Of a DNA stretch of 64,000 bases, positions 8,134 through 15,580 are shown piece after piece (positions within the stretch are counted from its first letter, which is position 1; every line of letters starts with the position of its first letter). Below the pieces are notes generated by a model. The model was not told where the DNA came from. It did no database searches and saw nothing but the letters and a program-made list of their open reading frames with translations. Both the position numbers and the translations under genes were made by a program. Source of the stretch: Cohnella silvisoli (GTDB lineage Bacteria; Bacillota; Bacilli; Paenibacillales; Paenibacillaceae); NCBI RefSeq assembly GCF_021190915.1, contig NZ_JAIOAP010000002.1, positions 496,001 through 560,000 of the forward strand, in the 5' to 3' direction.

Positions 8134-8516
8134 TGAGTTTGCAATGCAGGAACACAACGTTAGGCAGATTATTCGTGAATACGATCAGCTCATCCGGCAT
8201 CGTTCAACTTGGGGATAATAAGAACTCAACCCTCACCTCTAGAGTATTAGCCGTGCAAAGAGCAATACCTGACTTCGAGGGTGATGAGTACCGATTTGCC
8301 TCATATCCGATCTTCTATCTTCCTAGACTAACCTTGCAGCCATGCGTAGCCGTGGCTTTCCACAGTTGTTCTTCCTTGCCCAATATCCAAGTAGGCTCGT
8401 TGGAAACGATTGGCGTCGACTCTTCTTCGCTCCTTCGCGTTGGCTGCGGCGGTCCATTGTTAGCCGAATCGAGGATTATCAATATCCGTCATTTCAATAA
8501 CCGGTACATTCGCTGA
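8133..8516 (+). CDS. gerPE: Spore germination protein GerPE
   Basis: A 127-residue protein with GLRVGNISSSGIVQIGD-like opening (LGRLFVNTISSSGIVQLGD), a central FASYPIFYLP, and a Ser/Gly-rich second half ending NIRHFNNRYIR, all typical of GerPE. ATG at 8133 overlaps the gerPD stop; GAGGAGG lies eight bases upstream. Unlike the usual six-gene order, no gerPF follows; the next gene is a short YjcZ peptide. Length is as expected for the family. Confidence 0.87.
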   Translation: MSLQCRNTTLGRLFVNTISSSGIVQLGDNKNSTLTSRVLAVQRAIPDFEGDEYRFASYPIFYLPRLTLQPCVAVAFHSCSSLPNIQVGSLETIGVDSSSLLRVGCGGPLLAESRIINIRHFNNRYIR

Positions 8517-8631
8517 AAAAATAGGGATTATCTGTCTACCCGGTACAAACGTACAGGATTCCCCATGCCCCCCGCCATATGCTGACACTGTGATTCGCCA
8601 TCACAAACAACGCACACAGGAGGTTTTCGCT

Positions 8632-8757
8632 ATGGGTTATCCAGTTGGAGGTGCCGCGGTTGGAAGTTGTGGCGGGTATGGTGGAGGAATGGCAGCAGCT
8701 GCATTCGCTCTTGTTCTTTTCATCCTGCTTGTCATCATCCTTCGCGCAGGCTACTAA
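8632..8757 (+). CDS. YjcZ-type small sporulation peptide
   Basis: A 41-residue peptide: a Gly-rich N-terminal half (GGAAVGSCGGYGGGM) followed by one hydrophobic helix, AFALVLFILLVIIL, then RAGY. This Gly-rich plus FALxLFILLVII pattern is that of the YjcZ family of short spore or membrane peptides. CAGGAGG eight bases upstream of ATG 8632 is a strong ribosome binding site. It lies 115 bases after gerPE in the same direction and before a strong terminator, so it may share sporulation control. Function is unknown. Confidence 0.8.
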   Translation: MGYPVGGAAVGSCGGYGGGMAAAAFALVLFILLVIILRAGY

Positions 8758-8782
8758 TTTTTAATTCATTACTCCCAGTACA

Positions 8783-8817
8783 ACGTAAAACCCCGTCCGC
8801 CGGACGGGGTTTTACGT
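8783..8817. terminator. Bidirectional terminator
   Basis: A perfect inverted repeat with 16-base arms ACGTAAAACCCCGTCC and its complement around a 3-base loop, flanked by T runs on both strands. It separates the gerP/YjcZ transcript from the converging PucR-type gene. Confidence 0.9.
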
Positions 8818-8828
8818 TTGTAAAGAGA

Positions 8829-10511
8829 TTAGCCGGGTATTCCCGGAGTAATCTGGCCGAGCTTTAACGCCAAGTGAAGCTGCAGACGATCTTCCGGATC
8901 GTCTAAAGAAACGCCGAGGATAGATTGGGCTTTCTCCAGCCGATAGACGATCGTATTATAATGTGCGTACAGCTTCTCGGATGTCAGCTTAATATTGCCG
9001 TTGCAGCGGAAGAACATCTCCAACGTCTCTACGAGCCTTCCTCCACCTTTACGGTCTGCTTGTTGGAGCGGGGCCGCGAAACGGCTTAGAAACTGTTCCC
9101 TTTCCTCCCCGGACGGGATCAGATAGAGCAAGGAATATACGCCTAGCCTATCGTAAGCAACGATTTCTCCCGGCAATCCGCATACTTCCGCCACCTGCCG
9201 TGCCCGCTTCGCTTGTGCCCAGCTCCCTTGCAACCCGTCCGATCGTTCGACTACTCGTCCGGCGTATAGTTTCAAGTCCCGATCTCCCAACAGGGCTCGC
9301 AGCTCCGCGAGCAGCTTGTTAGTCAATTGCGCTGTCGCCTCTTCGCGATCAAGATCCGAAAACGCCAAGTTTCCGATCGGAAGCACCAGAGCTAAGTCGT
9401 CTCCGATCGGAGCAGCAAGCAAACCCTCCACGGTTCGCAGCCTCTCGGAACGAAGCCTGCGGGCAATTTCCCTGAGCTTCTCCGCGGGTTCCGGTGCGCG
9501 CCATCCCACCAAAATGGCGCACATTGGCGTTCCTTCCGGTATCGTACAGCCGCATACGTCGGCTCTAAGTTTCCAATCGGCTTCCGAAACGATTTTGCCG
9601 GAGAGCCAATCCTGAATGAATTGGTCCAAGTATTTGCCTTCGACCTCGCGAACGGCCTCGACGTTCGCCAGTTCCAAGCCGGCTAACGAGGACAACCGGT
9701 CTACGCTTAACGCATCGAGCGGATGGATATCCCGGGTACGCTCGATCAGCACCAAACAAGCCTGCTTCATCTTTCTCGTGGGAATCGAGTTAACGTAAAT
9801 CCGGTATGCGTTTTGCAGCAGCATAAATCCGTTGCTCGAACCGCGTCCGACTTGCCGGAACGTGAGCGATTGCATGAGCGGCCAAACTTCCGTGGGCTCC
9901 GCGCTTCTTAGGCTCTTGGATAACCACGGCTTGTCGTTCTCCCTGACAACCGCAACGGGATTATCCAGCATATCCTCCATAGCGTCCAAGAACGCGTAAA
10001 GACCGCTTCCTTCCAGAAGCAGGCGGGTCATGCTCTGTATGCGATTTTGCAAGTCGGCCAGTTGGGATGTTTCCTGCGCCAGCACCCGCTCCATAGCGAT
10101 CCTGACCAGGTCGGAAAACACGGTATCGCCCGGCAGCTCGAGCAGCGGCAATCCATGCTTTTGCGCTTCCTCCACGACCTCGGGCGAGAGTTTGTCAAAG
10201 TTTGGTTTAGTCTTGATACCGAGGGCGGCAACGCCTCTCTTCACGAGCTCCGGAACCAATTGCCGAAGCAGTTCGGGCTCGTCCCGGAAAGGATATCCCG
10301 TCGTCATCAGGAATTCTCCGGGCCTGACCCAAGAGATGACATCGGGCACCTCCATTACGTTAACCCGAGTTATGGCTTTATGAATGCCTTTCTCTCCTGC
10401 TAGCAACCGCGCTTCCTTTAGCAACGGAATGGCGAGTAGTTCTTTAACTGTAAATACGACTTCCTCCGACTGGCTTCCGGGCGCTTTTTCTTTACGCGGC
10501 ATCATGGCCAT
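8829..10511 (-). CDS. PucR family transcriptional regulator
   Basis: A 560-residue regulator. Residues about 15-140 form the purine catabolism regulator-like sensor domain (VFTVKELLAIPLL, then MEVPDVISWVRPGEFLMTTGYPF). A GGDEF-like middle part follows, and the C-terminal 60 residues are the PucR helix-turn-helix, LVETLEMFFRCNGNIKLTSEKLYAHYNTIVYRLEK. In Bacillus, PucR controls purine degradation and uptake. ATG at 10511 is chosen because AAGGAGG lies seven bases upstream; the frame extends 17 codons further without a site. The upstream neighbour is the wreck of an ABC ATPase of the nucleoside/simple-sugar type, which suggests the regulator once controlled a transport operon here. Confidence 0.88.
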   Translation of the reverse strand: MAMMPRKEKAPGSQSEEVVFTVKELLAIPLLKEARLLAGEKGIHKAITRVNVMEVPDVISWVRPGEFLMTTGYPFRDEPELLRQLVPELVKRGVAALGIKTKPNFDKLSPEVVEEAQKHGLPLLELPGDTVFSDLVRIAMERVLAQETSQLADLQNRIQSMTRLLLEGSGLYAFLDAMEDMLDNPVAVVRENDKPWLSKSLRSAEPTEVWPLMQSLTFRQVGRGSSNGFMLLQNAYRIYVNSIPTRKMKQACLVLIERTRDIHPLDALSVDRLSSLAGLELANVEAVREVEGKYLDQFIQDWLSGKIVSEADWKLRADVCGCTIPEGTPMCAILVGWRAPEPAEKLREIARRLRSERLRTVEGLLAAPIGDDLALVLPIGNLAFSDLDREEATAQLTNKLLAELRALLGDRDLKLYAGRVVERSDGLQGSWAQAKRARQVAEVCGLPGEIVAYDRLGVYSLLYLIPSGEEREQFLSRFAAPLQQADRKGGGRLVETLEMFFRCNGNIKLTSEKLYAHYNTIVYRLEKAQSILGVSLDDPEDRLQLHLALKLGQITPGIPG

Positions 10512-10558
10512 ATGACCGCCTCCTTCTTCTGAGTCCTGATTAGGATATAGGAATTCCT

Positions 10559-10814
10559 TCAAGAACGGACGCCGTGTCCGCGGGCCTTCACCGGACTCAT
10601 TAGCCTAATCGCTCTGCCCTCGATCGCGATTTCTCCGCCATCCGACTGAAATACTCCGTACAACATTTTCGTCAAGGTGCTTTTATCGGCTCCGTTCTCG
10701 ACTAACACCGCATGAATTTCGCCTTCCTTAAGCTTGCAACGTCACTCCGTCGTTTACCGCGAGTTTTCCGAACACTTTAGTTAAGTCCGATACGCTCAGA
10801 AATGGTTCCTTCAT
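10559..10814 (-). pseudogene. Remnant of an ABC transporter ATP-binding protein
   Basis: From ATG 10814, with AAGGGAGGG upstream, the reading [27 protein letters not shown] is the start of a simple-sugar/nucleoside importer ATPase. A stop appears after 28 codons; in the next frame the sequence goes on as [20 protein letters not shown] and further to [15 protein letters not shown]. The expected Walker A GENGAGKST has decayed to VENGADKST. Only about 85 of some 500 residues remain, ending at a stop 48 bases before the PucR-type start. It is dead by frameshift, truncation and loss of the P-loop glycine. Confidence 0.8.
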
Positions 10815-11220
10815 GAACATTCCCTCCCTTGAGCTCTAAAGTTACGTTATATAAAGTGACATTTGATAGTTATAAATTCGCATTGTTCTCCATGTGTAAT
10901 ATATTATAACACTAAATTGAAAAAGTCTTTAGAGATTATCAATGATAATGGAACAATGTTTATGGTTTATATACACAAATTTGAATCCCGTTCCAATTTA
11001 ATGTTAGTTTTAGTCACAAAATAGGTGTGTGAAATTGTGACGTATATAAAAACAGACCACTTTTCGGACCGCGGTTTCGGCCGAGCGAACGATCATGCAT
11101 GACATAAGGTCAATAATTGGCTTGTTCAATGCGAATCCGTGCGATTGCCCACTCTGAAACCGCGGCAAGTAGGCAATTCTTGACATTTGTTACTCCGTCT
11201 AAAAAATAAGGGATTTGGAG
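10815..11220. other. Gene-free, AT-rich stretch with operator-like palindromes
   Basis: No convincing gene is seen. It holds an AT-rich part with a 15-base palindrome ATTATCAATGATAAT (10935-10949), an inverted repeat GTCACAA/TTGTGAC (11013-11019 and 11035-11041), and a spaced inverted repeat CCGCGGTTTC/GAAACCGCGG (about 11070 and 11155). On the minus strand TATAAT lies near 10910 and may be the -10 box for the downstream remnant and PucR-type gene. Confidence 0.4.
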
Positions 11221-11230
11221 GTAGACGAAA

Positions 11231-11770
11231 GGAAGTTTAGAATTACTTTTGAAGATACAACCGCTCGGACGCGAGTTTGAGGAGGTTTAGAGTTACTTTT
11301 GAAGCTGGAGCTGACCTATGCCGCACAGGAATTAATCGAATTATTAGAGCAACTCCTGTCGTTGACCCATGCTGCACAGGAATTAATCGAATTTTTAGAA
11401 CAACTCCCGTCGTTGACCCCTGTTGCACAGGAATTAATCGAATTTTTAGAACAACTCCCGTCGTTGACCCCTGCTACACAGGAATTAATCGAATTATTAG
11501 AACAACTCCTGTCGTTGACCCCTGCAGCACAGGAATTAATCGAATTTTTAGAACAACTCCCGTCGTTGATCCCTGCTGCACAGGAATTAATCGAATTATT
11601 AGAGCAACTCCCGTCGTAGACCCCTACCGCACAGGAATTAATCGAATTTTTAGAGCAACTCCTGTCGCGGCGGTGAACGAGGGGAGGTTTAAAATTACTT
11701 TTTTGAAGCTGCAGCTGCTCAGAGAAGGGTTCGGGGAGAGGAGGTTTAACGTTACTTGTTGATGCTGCAG
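11231..11770. repeat. Four dispersed copies of a motif flanking tandem array A
   Basis: The motif GGAGGTTTA, three variable bases, then TTACTTTTGAAG occurs at 11231, 11281, 11683 and 11740, all on the plus strand, two copies on each side of the tandem array. Most copies run on into GCTGCAGCTG or a variant. The motif frames the array and may be its older or boundary unit. Confidence 0.7.
11324..11671 (+). repeat. Tandem array A: seven copies of a 51-bp unit
   Basis: Units start at 11324, 11375, 11426, 11477, 11528, 11579 and 11630, exactly 51 bases apart, with the last one partial. The unit core is CACAGGAATTAATCGAATT followed by TTTAGAACAACTCC and then GTCGTTGACCCCTG. Copies differ at a few positions. 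Because 51 is a multiple of three and the unit lacks most stops, several frames stay open (for example a 17-residue repeat AAQELIEFLEQLPSLTP on the plus strand), but no proper start supports translation. The core is related to array B at 24484. Confidence 0.93.
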
Positions 11771-11774
11771 CAAA

Positions 11775-11802
11775 GAAAAGAGGGAGTCCGAAAGACTCCC
11801 CC
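11775..11802 (-). terminator. Terminator after the zinc-ribbon gene
   Basis: GGGAGTC and GACTCCC form a stem around CGAAA (11782-11800); on the minus strand it is followed by TCTTTTCTTTG. It lies ten bases past the stop of the zinc-ribbon gene. Confidence 0.7.
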
Positions 11803-11811
11803 TGGCTTAAC

Positions 11812-12408
11812 TTATCGAGTTGATTGACCGCAAGTCGGGCAGAAATGGCTGTCAGCGTATAGCGGCGTGCCGCAGCTGCCGCAAATCTGACGCTGGTCTA
11901 CAGGCGGCGTTGGAGGTGCTTTTGTTTCCAGCGAGTCTAGATCCCCCGCTCCTCCAAAGGTTTCAATTTCCGGTTCGCTATCTGGATCGACGGGGACATA
12001 AGGATCCGCTTGAATCGGAGATTCCTCAACGGCTTCCGGCTCCGGTTCAGGGAACGGATGTCCGCACGACGGGCAGAAACGGGTATCGTAAGGCACCCTT
12101 TTACCGCATACGCATTCCTTCTCATTGCGGATCGTCTTGATTCGGTCGTCCAGAGCGGCAATCTCGCCTCGAATAGCCGTTATCTCCTCGCAGCCCGGAA
12201 TGACCTTCGATTCGGCCCTGGACAAATCATGCGCCAAATAAGCCTCATATACGGATGCCCCTATATTCGCGAACAATTTGTCTATTTCTTTGCGCTTACC
12301 GGATATTTGGGCGTTTAACCTTGTTATTTCCACCGTTTGTTGTGCTTTTTCAGTCGCCGTACTAACGCCTTTGCTGACGGTTTCCGTAAATTTCTTAAAG
12401 AAACTCAT
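11812..12408 (-). CDS. Zinc-ribbon protein of unknown function
   Basis: A 198-residue soluble protein. Residues 1-95 are probably a helical bundle or coiled coil (TETVSKGVSTATEKAQQTVEITRLNAQISGKRKEIDKL). Two zinc ribbons follow: CVCGKR with CPSCG at about 98-118, and CGSCG with CPTCG at about 178-195, joined by an acidic, Pro-rich linker. ATG at 12408 has AGGAG upstream. Similar proteins with a helical region and double zinc ribbons are common in Firmicutes, but no function is known. It is monocistronic with its own terminator. Confidence 0.8.
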   Translation of the reverse strand: MSFFKKFTETVSKGVSTATEKAQQTVEITRLNAQISGKRKEIDKLFANIGASVYEAYLAHDLSRAESKVIPGCEEITAIRGEIAALDDRIKTIRNEKECVCGKRVPYDTRFCPSCGHPFPEPEPEAVEESPIQADPYVPVDPDSEPEIETFGGAGDLDSLETKAPPTPPVDQRQICGSCGTPLYADSHFCPTCGQSTR

Positions 12409-12677
12409 ACCTATCCACTCCTCTCTAAGCTATTATCTCATACGGCAAGTAATTAAACATGGTTCCATAATCCCCAATCACTGCATGGAATATTTTAGCA
12501 CCCTCGTCATTCTAAATAGAAAACTCCTTACTGCGCCAGGCCGGCACATGCAAGGAGCTTCCCCTAATTTCTATTTTAAGCGATCAACTTTATGATCCAC
12601 AAGTCCCGGCCGGACAATTCATTGGCTGGAACAAGAATACGCCAGCCCCAACACGGGCTTGACCATACTTAAGATCG

Positions 12678-13388
12678 TTACAGCGACCTAGCTTTACGGG
12701 CCTTATTTTGACCTAAGAGATAGAGAGAGCAGTAGATGATTAATATCAACATTCCGAACAGCATCGTGAAGATCGCCGACTTCGCGTTTATCCCTTCTAT
12801 AACCCCTTCGATTAATCGGAAGGGACTCAACACATCCCAACTATTCAGCCGGACAACCCGCCCCAAATATACGCCGAATCCTCCAAGGAAGGATACGATG
12901 AGAACGAACACCCAGCCCGACCATCCGTTTATATAATGACTTACGATCGAGTGAAAGTGTCTCATCGAGAGAAAACCCAACAACAGCCCGCACCACGAGA
13001 ACAGGAAAAAAAGCACCAAATCGTACCACAGGAGCAGCCCTTCCGGATTGTATACTTGGAAACCCGGATTATAGATGAGATGAATAAAGTCGGTCGTGAG
13101 ATAGGGCGCGTTCGGGTAAAGGAGCAGCCAGGCAATCCCGAACAACGTGAGACCGATCGCTAAAGTTCCCCCTTTGACGATACGGGTTAGCCAAAGTGCC
13201 GATATCGAAACGATCAAAGGCAGCCATGCGAGGAACAGATTCCAAAGAAGAAATTGGAACCGCACGTAATCGACTTGAAACGACCGGACAACGATGAGCA
13301 GCGCGCACAATATCGATGTGGCTGTCAGCATATAAAAGATAGGATCGATGATAGTATGGTTAAATTTCGTAACTTCCGGCTTGGCCAC
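12678..13388 (-). CDS. DUF1361 family membrane protein
   Basis: A 236-residue protein with six or seven hydrophobic helices and the DUF1361 hallmark LLYPNAPYLTTDFIHL in the middle, followed by WYDLVLFFLFSWCGLLLGF. The frame extends upstream to an ATG at 13436, but that codon has no ribosome binding site. GTG at 13388 has AAAGGGGGA nine bases upstream and is preferred. The function of the family is unknown. It stands between the zinc-ribbon gene and the glycogen operon, and its transcript probably begins in the short gap after the GH15 terminator. Confidence 0.82.
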   Translation of the reverse strand: MAKPEVTKFNHTIIDPIFYMLTATSILCALLIVVRSFQVDYVRFQFLLWNLFLAWLPLIVSISALWLTRIVKGGTLAIGLTLFGIAWLLLYPNAPYLTTDFIHLIYNPGFQVYNPEGLLLWYDLVLFFLFSWCGLLLGFLSMRHFHSIVSHYINGWSGWVFVLIVSFLGGFGVYLGRVVRLNSWDVLSPFRLIEGVIEGINAKSAIFTMLFGMLILIIYCSLYLLGQNKARKARSL

Positions 13389-13490
13389 GGAGACAGTCTC
13401 CCCCTTTATACATGGAATAATCCCCCTGCTATACATACTGTATCAAACAAGAAAAAGTTGCAACAATCTCTCATTTTTACTACCGAAATA

Positions 13491-13534
13491 AAAAAAGAAG
13501 GACGTCTCTAGAAGTCAATTAGACTCCAGAGACA
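13491..13534 (-). terminator. Terminator after the glycogen operon
   Basis: GTCTCT and AGAGAC (13503-13533) with an inner imperfect GAAGTC/AGACTC pairing form a stem-loop, followed on the minus strand by CCTTCTTTTTTTATTT. It lies about 30 bases after the GH15 stop. Confidence 0.75.
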
Positions 13535-13562
13535 CCCTCATCATAAGTCGCATGGTTTAGTA

Positions 13563-15563
13563 CTACCACGAAATACTTTGTTCCTTGTTATTCGAAGAAG
13601 CAGACGAAATAAATTGATCTTGTTTGCGCACGTATTTGCAAACCGTTGACACATATGTCGCGTGAGACCAAGTTAACGGGGCAACCGATAACGGTTCGCC
13701 GGTTTCCGGATGAACTTGCTCGGGCAAATTGCCTCCGGCAAGGGCGAACGTTGTTACTTTATCAAGCGTTTTTCTCGGCTCGGCCAAATCTTCTATCGTT
13801 TTGGCGGTTTCGATTTGAAAATTCGCTACCCACAGCGTGCAAATGATCCAAGGGTTTCCGGGCACCTTGTCGATGTCATCGGATTGGCGGAAATAATAAT
13901 CGTTCGTATACCGCGCAATACCCCCGACTTCCGTATGAATGCGAAGCTTCTCGGATATGGCCATCATCGTACGCGCAACCCGATCCTCTTCTGCCGGAAA
14001 CACGCCGAATTCGAACAAACCGAACAAGCTGCTCTCCACCGTCATGTCTTTAACCCATTTGCCGTCTTGATATACGACGCCTCGGGCATAACGCCCTGCT
14101 TCTTCATCCCACAAATGCGTTACAATCCCCTGTTTGATTTGCTCGGCTACGACGCGGTACTGGTCGCTGCGGTCATAATCCCCGAACAAATCGGCGAAAT
14201 AGGCCGCAGCCATTAGCCCTCCGTAAACGGAAGCAACCGTGTAAGTCCATATACCGTAACGCTCTTCCCATAAATCATAGCTTGGTTTCGGCAAGCCTAA
14301 ATCCGGCTCCATGTATTCGCACAAGAATGCCGAGGCTTTCCGAATCAAGGTGCTGTACAACGCCTGCGGAAGCTCGATTTCGCCATGGCGGGCATAGTCT
14401 TTCCAGAGCGCGTAAAGCACAAGCGCCGTTTCGTCTTCTTGGATAGGCAGACGCGGAACGCCTTGTACGACATAAGGGTGCCAACTGGAACCTACCGTTC
14501 CGTCCGGGTTGTATTTATGGTGCAAGTATCCTTCGGGAGACAAATTCCGTCCGCAGAAGTGGAAGAACGGCGCGATCGTACCATGATAGCCGGCAAGCGA
14601 CATCGCGTCGGCGATAAGCGCTCCATCCCTAGGCCACATATAGCTGTAATGGTCCCGATTGTATTGCAAAATATCCGTGTCATTCGCCGCTAAAATAGCG
14701 CCGCGCTCATCGATCTGCGTTCTTACGATGAGCAGGCTGTGCTTGAATTGATGAACAACGTTGGCCGGCAAATCGCCGAACCGGTCACCTACCCTTGACA
14801 GCCAATGGTTCCAATAGATTACGATTCGGCTTAACAGCTTCTCCGGATGGCTTTCCTGCACGTATTGATCCAGCCGCTTCACTTCTTCCATATCGGAGCC
14901 GACGGACATCCAGTAATAGATCGTTCTATCGTTGCCTGGCGGCACGATCGTACGAAAGCTGATCGTGCTGTCTACCGAACCTTGGGAAATCGAATTGCCC
15001 ATTAACTCCCCGTCCTCGGCATCGCGCCAAGTACCTTCCGCGGATTGAAATCGCTTGATGCCCGTCGAGAACTGATAGATTCCGCCTTTTTCGGATCTGC
15101 CGTTAAACATGAAGTAGGAGGAGCGTTTGTAGTGGAACAATGTCCGATTACCGGGGTAAAAGGCCGCCGTATCCCCTACCTCATTGCCGTCGATCATCAG
15201 ATCATGGTGGAAAAACACCCGGACGTCCTTCTCGGTATCGCCTAAATTACGGACAACGACGCGTTTCATATAGATGCATTCCCGTTGATGGATGCCGTCA
15301 TTAAGCTGCAGTTCAAGCCCTAATCGATGATGGCGAGCGATTACGTTCGTAACGAGCGAATCCTCGATATAACCAAGCTCGATGATCCACTCCGGATCGT
15401 CCAACCACGCGAACGTACCGTCGCACCATACGCCGAATCGGCATAAACTGCCGCCAACGTGATTTAATTGCCCCACATACGGAAAATAAACATCGCGAAT
15501 AAAGCAGTTGCTGTCCAAATTGACGAGCATTTTCCCATTACCGATGACCAGATGTCTAGCCAT
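13563..15563 (-). CDS. Glycoside hydrolase family 15 (glucoamylase-like)
   Basis: A 666-residue cytoplasmic protein without a signal peptide. The N-terminal 250 residues are a beta-rich domain (MARHLVIGNGKMLVNLDSN), and the C-terminal part is the (alpha/alpha)6 barrel with YSYMWPRDGALIADAM, QEDETALVLYALW and LPKPSYDLWEERYGIWTYTVASVYGGL, the last being the usual GH15 active-site region with the acid E in WEER. GH15 enzymes release glucose from alpha-glucans. As the last gene of the glg operon, 17 bases after glgA, it probably trims or recycles stored glycogen in place of the GlgP phosphorylase usual in Bacillus; that role is inference. Confidence 0.9.
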   Translation of the reverse strand: MARHLVIGNGKMLVNLDSNCFIRDVYFPYVGQLNHVGGSLCRFGVWCDGTFAWLDDPEWIIELGYIEDSLVTNVIARHHRLGLELQLNDGIHQRECIYMKRVVVRNLGDTEKDVRVFFHHDLMIDGNEVGDTAAFYPGNRTLFHYKRSSYFMFNGRSEKGGIYQFSTGIKRFQSAEGTWRDAEDGELMGNSISQGSVDSTISFRTIVPPGNDRTIYYWMSVGSDMEEVKRLDQYVQESHPEKLLSRIVIYWNHWLSRVGDRFGDLPANVVHQFKHSLLIVRTQIDERGAILAANDTDILQYNRDHYSYMWPRDGALIADAMSLAGYHGTIAPFFHFCGRNLSPEGYLHHKYNPDGTVGSSWHPYVVQGVPRLPIQEDETALVLYALWKDYARHGEIELPQALYSTLIRKASAFLCEYMEPDLGLPKPSYDLWEERYGIWTYTVASVYGGLMAAAYFADLFGDYDRSDQYRVVAEQIKQGIVTHLWDEEAGRYARGVVYQDGKWVKDMTVESSLFGLFEFGVFPAEEDRVARTMMAISEKLRIHTEVGGIARYTNDYYFRQSDDIDKVPGNPWIICTLWVANFQIETAKTIEDLAEPRKTLDKVTTFALAGGNLPEQVHPETGEPLSVAPLTWSHATYVSTVCKYVRKQDQFISSASSNNKEQSISW

Positions 15564-15580
15564 GACTATCCCACTCCTTC

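Noticed and set aside
10935-10949. Fur box
   Set aside because: The heptamers are in the reverse order to the Fur consensus (ATTATCA then TGATAAT), and no iron gene is nearby.
11324-11671. Arrays A, B and C as CRISPR arrays
   Set aside because: Units are contiguous and near-identical over their full length, with no unique spacers and no cas genes nearby.
11277-11762. A 161-codon open frame through array A, and a 106-codon one with a leucine-rich 17-residue repeat (11299-11619)
   Set aside because: Three overlapping frames are open at once because the 51-bp unit is a multiple of three. The starts are TTG codons with poorly spaced ribosome sites, and the related array B has stops in its unit.
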